Shown in pieces: positions 5,782 through 9,547 of a stretch of DNA of 9,547 nucleotides (position 1 is the first letter of the stretch; each line of letters opens with the position of its first letter). A model generated the notes under the pieces. It did not search any database. It had not been told where the DNA came from and saw only the letters and a list, made by a program, of their open reading frames with translations. The stretch is taken from NCBI GenBank assembly GCA_030639665.1, contig DAOWCC010000090.1:1-9547 (forward strand), read 5' to 3'. A program made the translations under genes and the position numbers. This DNA comes from Elusimicrobiota bacterium. Lineage in GTDB: Bacteria; Elusimicrobiota; Elusimicrobia; Elusimicrobiales; UBA9959.

Positions 5782-5912
5782 AGAGTTATAGAGTTGTGAG
5801 TTTAGGGAGTAAGAACAAAAAGAAGTAAGAAACGGCAACTCCATTAGACAAACAGAAAAAAATATTTAACAGGTCGGCAGAATTATAGAGTGGCAACGCA
5901 ATAGGAAAATTT
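5782..5912 (+). other. Spacer between murA and folC, no gene seen
   Basis: 131 nt of purine-rich DNA with repeated GAGTT/GAGT words (near 5783, 5791, 5798 and 5807) directly after the murA stop. GAGTTG at 5791-5796 can pair with CAACTC at 5836-5841. I find no clear terminator and no convincing promoter, so folC is probably read through from upstream. AGGA at 5903-5906 is the folC ribosome binding site. Confidence 0.5.
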
Positions 5913-7232
5913 ATGAATTTCGAAGAAGCTAGAGATATATTGCTTACAAAACAAATTTATGTAAAAAAAGACAGTTTAGACAGGGTTTACAAGGTTCTTG
6001 AAAGTCTGGGAAATCCCCAGGATTCTTTTAAAGCCGCGCATATTACCGGAACAAACGGCAAAGGATCGGTATGCGCCGCCATGGAAAGTGTATTAAATCG
6101 CGCCGGCTACAAAACAGGTTTGTTTTCTTCTCCTCATCTTGTTTGTGTTCGGGAGAGAATAAGATTTTGCGGGAGCATGATAGAAAAAGATGAATTCGCG
6201 GCTCTTTTTAAACGGGTTTTTGAAGTTAGCGATAAAATAAGTTTTTTTGAAATTATAACTTGCATGGCCTTTCTCTATTTTAAAGAAAAGGGAGTGGATA
6301 TCGCGTTTATAGAAGTGGGCATAGGCGGAAAATACGATACGACAAATGTTTTGCCTCCGTGCGAGCTTTGCGTCATTTCATCGGTGGGAATTGACCATGT
6401 TAAATATCTGGGCGCGGATTTGGAGTCAATCGCGAGGCAGAAAGCGGGTATTATTAAAAAGGGAACCGTTTGTTTGGCTTTTGTTGAGGATGAAAACGCT
6501 CGCCGTGTAATAAAAGAGGAGGCTGAGGACGCGGGGGGAAAAGTTGTATTTATTGAACGGGAATTTAAAGTTGAAGATTATAATTGGGTTTCCAATTCAA
6601 TGATTTTAAGAAGTATGAAAGACAATAAAAAAATAGAATACGGCCTGATTGGAGAGAATCAGGCTATAAACGCCTCCATCGCGAAAGCGGGACTTGAAGT
6701 TCTGGCTTTAAAATCTTTTAAAAATATAGATGACGCGGCGATAAGCGCGGGGTTTAAAGATATAAATCTTGAGGGCAGATTTCAAATAATTAAAAATGAA
6801 AAAAATACTTTTGTTTTGGACGGCGCCCATAATAATGAAGCGATAGAAACTTTTGCCGAAACATTTAAAAAAAGCCCTTTTCTTTTGCAGGATACGGTTT
6901 TTGTCATAGGGATATTGGATGATAAAAATCACTTAAAGATGCTTAAAGCGCTTTATCCCTTTTTAAAGAAAGCGATTTTTACAAAAATCGCTTCCGATAG
7001 ATCCATTGCTCCGTGCGTTCTCGCGGATGAAATGGCAAAATTAAATCCCGAGATTGAAACTGAAGTTCATGATGATTTTGACGCCGCCTTTTTATCCGCG
7101 ACTAAAACTAAAGTCGTGGTTGTTACGGGCTCTTTTTATTTGGCGGGAGCGGCGCTTGCATTAATAAAGACGCAAGAAAACAGAAATATAACGGACAAAA
7201 AGCGATGTGGGGAAAAAACGGGGGAGAAATGA
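5913..7232 (+). CDS. folC: Folylpolyglutamate synthase / dihydrofolate synthase
   Basis: A Mur-ligase-type ATP-dependent amide ligase that joins glutamate to dihydropteroate and/or extends the polyglutamate tail of folates, in the cytosol. The 439 residues show the family order: SLGNPQDSFKAAHITGTNGKGSV with the P-loop GTNGKGS at 46-52, GLFSSPHLVCVRERI at 69-83, EVGIGGKYDTTNVL at 134-147 (many homologues have GGR-D-TN), SSVGIDHVKYLG at 156-167, QKAGIIK with Lys177 in the position of the lysine that is carbamylated in the family, LEGRFQ at 286-291, and the C-terminal domain entry VLDGAHNNEA at 301-310. Length is normal. Whether it has both activities cannot be told from motifs. ATG 5913 follows AGGA at 5903-5906. 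The last 20 residues are polar and overlap the start of the next gene. Confidence 0.95.
   Translation: MNFEEARDILLTKQIYVKKDSLDRVYKVLESLGNPQDSFKAAHITGTNGKGSVCAAMESVLNRAGYKTGLFSSPHLVCVRERIRFCGSMIEKDEFAALFKRVFEVSDKISFFEIITCMAFLYFKEKGVDIAFIEVGIGGKYDTTNVLPPCELCVISSVGIDHVKYLGADLESIARQKAGIIKKGTVCLAFVEDENARRVIKEEAEDAGGKVVFIEREFKVEDYNWVSNSMILRSMKDNKKIEYGLIGENQAINASIAKAGLEVLALKSFKNIDDAAISAGFKDINLEGRFQIIKNEKNTFVLDGAHNNEAIETFAETFKKSPFLLQDTVFVIGILDDKNHLKMLKALYPFLKKAIFTKIASDRSIAPCVLADEMAKLNPEIETEVHDDFDAAFLSATKTKVVVVTGSFYLAGAALALIKTQENRNITDKKRCGEKTGEK
7220..7232 (+). promoter_or_regulatory. Strong Shine-Dalgarno and ATGA stop-start overlap of folC and the ROK gene
   Basis: GGGGGAGA at 7220-7227 precedes ATGA at 7229-7232, where ATG starts the kinase and TGA ends folC. 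This is the classic arrangement for coupled translation. It decides the start against ATG 7205, which lacks a comparable site and would add eight residues in front of the ROK N-terminus. Confidence 0.85.
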
Positions 7233-8266
7233 TCGGCATTGGCATTGATATAGGCGGAACAAATACCAAAGTCGTCGCTTTAAATAAAAAAGGAAAAGTT
7301 TTAAAAGAATATCGCTTTAAAACGCTTTCGGATTTGGGTTATCCGGACTTTTTAAAAAGAATATCAAAACTGATTAATTCATGGAAAAAAGTTTTGCCGG
7401 GCGATAATTTTATAATAGGCATGGGAATCGCGGGAGATATAAATTCCGCTGAAGGAATTATAAGATTTTGTCCCAATCTTGATAAATGGCGCGATATCAA
7501 AATGGCGGCTGATATCAGAAAGAAGACAAAACTTAGATGTTTTATTGAAAATGACGCCAATATCGCGGCTTTTGGAGTTCATACTCTGGAGTTAAAAAAG
7601 AAATATAAAAATGGCATAGCCATTACTTTGGGAACGGGTGTCGGCGGCGGTTTGATTATAAACGGAGAGATTTATAACGGCTCTTGCGGCTCAGCCGGAG
7701 AATTGGGCCATACAAATATATATCCGGGCGGCAGTAAATGTAATTGCCATATGAGAGGCTGTCTTGAGGCTTATGTCGGAAGTTATGGCATTATAGGCAG
7801 GGCAAAAAAAGAAATCAAAAATATTCCCGCTTTTATCAAAAAGTATGGAAAATTATCATCGGCTAAAAAGTTAGACACTATTTGTTTGTCAAATGCCGCC
7901 GCCCTTGGAAATTCCATCGCTTTGAAAATATGGCGTGATACGGGAACCTATCTCGGTATAGCGCTCAGTGATATGATTCTTATTTTAAACCCCGAATATA
8001 TTGTTTTTATGGGAGGAGTTTCAAAGGCTTCAAAATATTTTTTGCCTTCAATAAAAGCTGTTTTTGCCAAGCAAATGATTAAGGCGCCTTTTAAAAAAGT
8101 AAAACTCCTTGTTTCCAAGAATCCCGATTTGGGATGTTACGGCGCGGCTGTTTACGCTTTGGAAAAAATAAGCGATAGGCGAAAGGCAACGGTCAATAAA
8201 GCGAATAATAAAGACAGGGCGGGTAATTCAGCGTTGGCCGAAAGCATATATATGGAATATGAATAA
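7229..8266 (+). CDS. ROK-family sugar kinase (glucokinase-like)
   Basis: Phosphorylates a hexose or amino sugar with ATP in the cytosol; the exact sugar is not clear. From ATG 7229 there are 345 residues, a little above the usual 300-330. The phosphate-binding loop GIDIGGTNTK is at 5-14, the catalytic Asp109 in ENDAN at 107-111, the ATP-binding GTGVGGGLIINGEIYNG at 135-151, the sugar-contacting ELGH at 158-161, and the zinc site CNCHMRGCLE with Cys171, Cys173 and Cys178 plus His161. MGGVS at 261-265 completes the C-terminal domain. There is no N-terminal helix-turn-helix, so it is a kinase and not a NagC-type repressor. Residues after about 313 are a polar tail. Glucokinase is the default reading; GlcNAc or ManNAc kinase is possible and would fit the cell-wall neighbour murA. 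Confidence 0.9.
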   Translation: MIGIGIDIGGTNTKVVALNKKGKVLKEYRFKTLSDLGYPDFLKRISKLINSWKKVLPGDNFIIGMGIAGDINSAEGIIRFCPNLDKWRDIKMAADIRKKTKLRCFIENDANIAAFGVHTLELKKKYKNGIAITLGTGVGGGLIINGEIYNGSCGSAGELGHTNIYPGGSKCNCHMRGCLEAYVGSYGIIGRAKKEIKNIPAFIKKYGKLSSAKKLDTICLSNAAALGNSIALKIWRDTGTYLGIALSDMILILNPEYIVFMGGVSKASKYFLPSIKAVFAKQMIKAPFKKVKLLVSKNPDLGCYGAAVYALEKISDRRKATVNKANNKDRAGNSALAESIYMEYE

Positions 8267-8352
8267 GACGGATTTATATTTACATGAAATAAAGCATAAT
8301 ATTGATTTTGTAATAAAAGATTAGCCCCAAAAAGCGTAAAATGGCGCAAAGC

Positions 8353-8428
8353 AAATCTCCCCCAGCCCCTCTTTGTCAAAGACGGGAGCAAATTCCCCCC
8401 CTTTTGTAAAGGGGGATAGGGGGATTTT
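8353..8428. mobile_element. Short C/G-rich inverted-repeat element, MITE-like
   Basis: The element starts AAATCTCCCCC (8353-8363) and ends GGGGGATTTT (8419-8428), so its ends are inverted repeats with one extra T on the left. Inside, CCCCCTTT (8397-8404) faces AAAGGGGG (8408-8415) across a 3-nt loop, and TCTTT (8370-8374) faces AAAGA (8378-8382) in a weaker left-hand hairpin. From memory, elements of the pattern AAATCCCCC...CCCCTTT-AAAGGGG...GGGGGATTT are scattered in many environmental bacterial genomes. It carries no gene. Whether it moves by itself, by a transposase elsewhere, or not at all is unknown. Confidence 0.65.
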
Positions 8429-8446
8429 GACAGGATAAAGAAAGTC

Positions 8447-8468
8447 CGCCCAAAGGGCGTTAAATTTT
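8447..8468 (+). terminator. Weak terminator-like hairpin after the ROK gene
   Basis: CGCCC (8447-8451) and GGGCG (8455-8459) form a 5-bp G+C-only stem with the loop AAA, followed by TTAAATTTT at 8460-8468. The stem is short and the T-tract is interrupted, so termination would be partial. It lies about 95 nt before lptD and could separate the operon above from lptD. Confidence 0.35.
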
Positions 8469-8553
8469 ATACTTTCGCCTAATATGTATATGAAAAGGAC
8501 GCAGGAATAAAGTGTAATAATTTTGCGTAATCTGCGGTTTTTAAAAATATAAA

Positions 8554-9547
8554 ATGACAAAATTTTTTATTTTCTTATTTCAATTTATCGGTTTTTGTGG
8601 CATTTCTTTCGCTTATGATTTGCCACTATCAACGGCGCCGCATAAAGTGGAGTTCGCCTCCGATGAGGCGTATTTTTTTGATGACAATAAAACCATAGTT
8701 TTAAAGGGCCGAGTTAAGCTGGATGAACTTGAAAATGAAGGCGACTTGGTTAGAACCATAACGGCCAAAGAGCTTAATATAAACCTATCAAGCAAAACGA
8801 TAGTGGCGCCCTATGATATTTTGGTTGATCAAAACGGGACTCTAATAAAAGGAAAAAGCGGCAGAATTGATTATCTGAAAAATGAAGGTTATATAACTGA
8901 CGGCAGGATAGACGCGAAAGATATAATATTCAGGGGAAAATCCATTAAATTCGGTTCCGATCATTTTGTTTATAAAAAAGCCAGTATTACCACCTGCGAT
9001 AAGATTCCTCCGCATTATAAAATTAAAGCATCCCGTCTTGACCTCATACCGGGTAAAAGATTTGTGGCCTATAACACTTTTTTTTATCTCGGTAAAATTC
9101 CGATTTTCTATTTTCCGTTCATATATAAACCTATGGGCAAGGGCACTCCCTTTATAAGTAGTTTTTTTCCCGGCTATGATAAGAGAAACGGCGTTTATTT
9201 AAAATCCAACTATATGTATAGATTCGGCAACTATACAAAAGGAAAGCTTTTTCTGGATTATTTTTCCAGAAAGGGTTTTGGCATAGGCGGAGAATATGAT
9301 TACCATAATCGGGCGAAAAATATAACCAATATTTCCGTTTACAGAATAAAAGAACACGGCAGTTCAAATGACAGGCTCGGCTTAAACGGAGGCTATTGGA
9401 ATCTTATAAATGCCGATAACGCGGGGACATCTTATTACAGCCAGTCTTTCTTTAAATGGATGTCGGATCCCAATTTTAATAATGACTATTTTCGTTCTAA
9501 TCCTTTCGCGGTTAATCCCAATAAGCAAGCCAATATCTCTTTTACAA
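8554..9547 (+). CDS. lptD: LPS-assembly protein LptD / OstA family, N-terminal part (3' partial)
   Basis: Outer-membrane protein that, with LptE, places lipopolysaccharide in the outer leaflet. The frame is open from ATG 8554 to the window end, 331 codons with no stop; complete proteins are usually 650-800 residues. Residues 1-20 (MTKFFIFLFQFIGFCGISFA) form a signal peptide with likely cleavage after SFA. Residues about 31-135 are the OstA/LptA-like beta-jellyroll (ASDEAYFFDDNKTIVLKG, then repeated short strands such as GRIDYLKNEGYITDGRIDAK). Then comes the family signature ITTCDKIPPHYKIKASRL at 145-162 with Cys148, and GKIPIFYFPFIYKP at 180-193. After about 205 alternating aromatic and polar strands fit the start of the beta-barrel. 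No clear Shine-Dalgarno precedes the ATG; the leader is AT-rich. The gene proves nothing about LPS chemistry but strongly indicates a diderm envelope. Confidence 0.9.
   Translation, partial: MTKFFIFLFQFIGFCGISFAYDLPLSTAPHKVEFASDEAYFFDDNKTIVLKGRVKLDELENEGDLVRTITAKELNINLSSKTIVAPYDILVDQNGTLIKGKSGRIDYLKNEGYITDGRIDAKDIIFRGKSIKFGSDHFVYKKASITTCDKIPPHYKIKASRLDLIPGKRFVAYNTFFYLGKIPIFYFPFIYKPMGKGTPFISSFFPGYDKRNGVYLKSNYMYRFGNYTKGKLFLDYFSRKGFGIGGEYDYHNRAKNITNISVYRIKEHGSSNDRLGLNGGYWNLINADNAGTSYYSQSFFKWMSDPNFNNDYFRSNPFAVNPNKQANISFT

Larger units (their letters stand above)
8267..8553. other. Spacer between the ROK gene and lptD, no gene seen
   Basis: 287 nt without a believable gene on either strand. It contains an AT-rich lead, the C/G-rich inverted-repeat element at 8353-8428, a small CGCCC/GGGCG hairpin, and an AT-rich end. 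Near 8499-8536 the words ACGCAG, TTGCGTAATCTGCGG form a weak inverted pattern (CGCAG 8500-8504 with CTGCG 8532-8536). TATACT at 8468-8473 is a good -10 but has no partner -35. The promoter of lptD cannot be fixed. Confidence 0.6.

Noticed and set aside
4938..5844. Several minus-strand frames inside murA.
   Set aside because: They overlap a complete, highly conserved gene and show no family motifs; they are frame shadows.
7205..7228. ATG 7205 as start of the ROK kinase.
   Set aside because: It adds eight residues before the conserved N-terminus and has no good ribosome binding site, whereas ATG 7229 has GGGGGAGA and the ATGA overlap.
8427..8432. Perfect TTGACA at the right end of the C/G-rich element, as an outward promoter to lptD.
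   Set aside because: At 16-18 nt downstream the sequence is G+C-rich (CCGCCCAAAG). TATACT at 8468 is 35 nt away, far too distant.
8321..8560. Minus-strand frame containing a PLSPFTKGG-like peptide, and the neighbouring frame 8152-8391 with LTKRGWGRF.
   Set aside because: Such peptides are the translated C/G-rich inverted-repeat element; they are a frequent source of false hypothetical proteins. No start signals or other coding evidence.

Overview
The window is a compact, AT-rich stretch of bacterial chromosome with every recognisable gene on the + strand. The organism looks Gram-negative (diderm): the last gene encodes an LptD/OstA-type outer-membrane LPS-assembly protein with a signal peptide, and MurA shows that it makes peptidoglycan. 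The order coaE-rho-rpmE-prfA-prmC-murA is a housekeeping synteny found in several bacterial phyla. Together with the long low-complexity N-terminus of Rho, the lysine-rich L31 tail and the AT-rich base use, it would fit a lineage such as Elusimicrobiota, Omnitrophota or a similar poorly cultured diderm phylum. That placement is an inference and cannot be settled from this window.

Layout. 1-174 is the 3' end of dephospho-CoA kinase (coaE). 200-1666 is transcription termination factor Rho with a 66-residue disordered His/Ser/Asn/Arg-rich N-terminus. 1667-1817 is a spacer with a long imperfect inverted repeat and a plausible extended -10 promoter. 1818-2153 is ribosomal protein L31 (rpmE), followed by a strong intrinsic terminator at 2171-2212. 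2209-2440 is a non-coding block with an AT-rich palindrome, two identical 51-bp tandem repeats plus a partial third, diverged copies and a GAAA-tetraloop hairpin. 2463-3533 prfA (RF1) and 3526-4392 prmC (RF methyltransferase) overlap by 8 nt. 4525-5781 is murA, 5913-7232 folC, and 7229-8266 a ROK-family sugar kinase joined to folC by an ATGA overlap. 8267-8553 is a spacer with a C/G-rich inverted-repeat element of MITE-like appearance. 8554 to the window end is the first 331 codons of lptD.

How the genes work together. Rho, L31, RF1 and PrmC act in transcription termination and translation. PrmC methylates the GGQ glutamine of RF1, so the prfA-prmC coupling pairs an enzyme with its substrate. 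MurA makes the first committed peptidoglycan precursor, FolC adds glutamate in folate synthesis, the ROK protein phosphorylates an unknown hexose or amino sugar, and LptD is the final outer-membrane step of LPS export. The terminator after rpmE implies a fresh promoter for the prfA-prmC-murA-folC-ROK block, and the last unit of the 51-bp repeat array offers a candidate.

I see no CRISPR array, phage, transposase, toxin-antitoxin or defence genes, and no new system in the coding content. The points worth a second look are in the intergenic DNA and in the unusual tails of Rho and L31.
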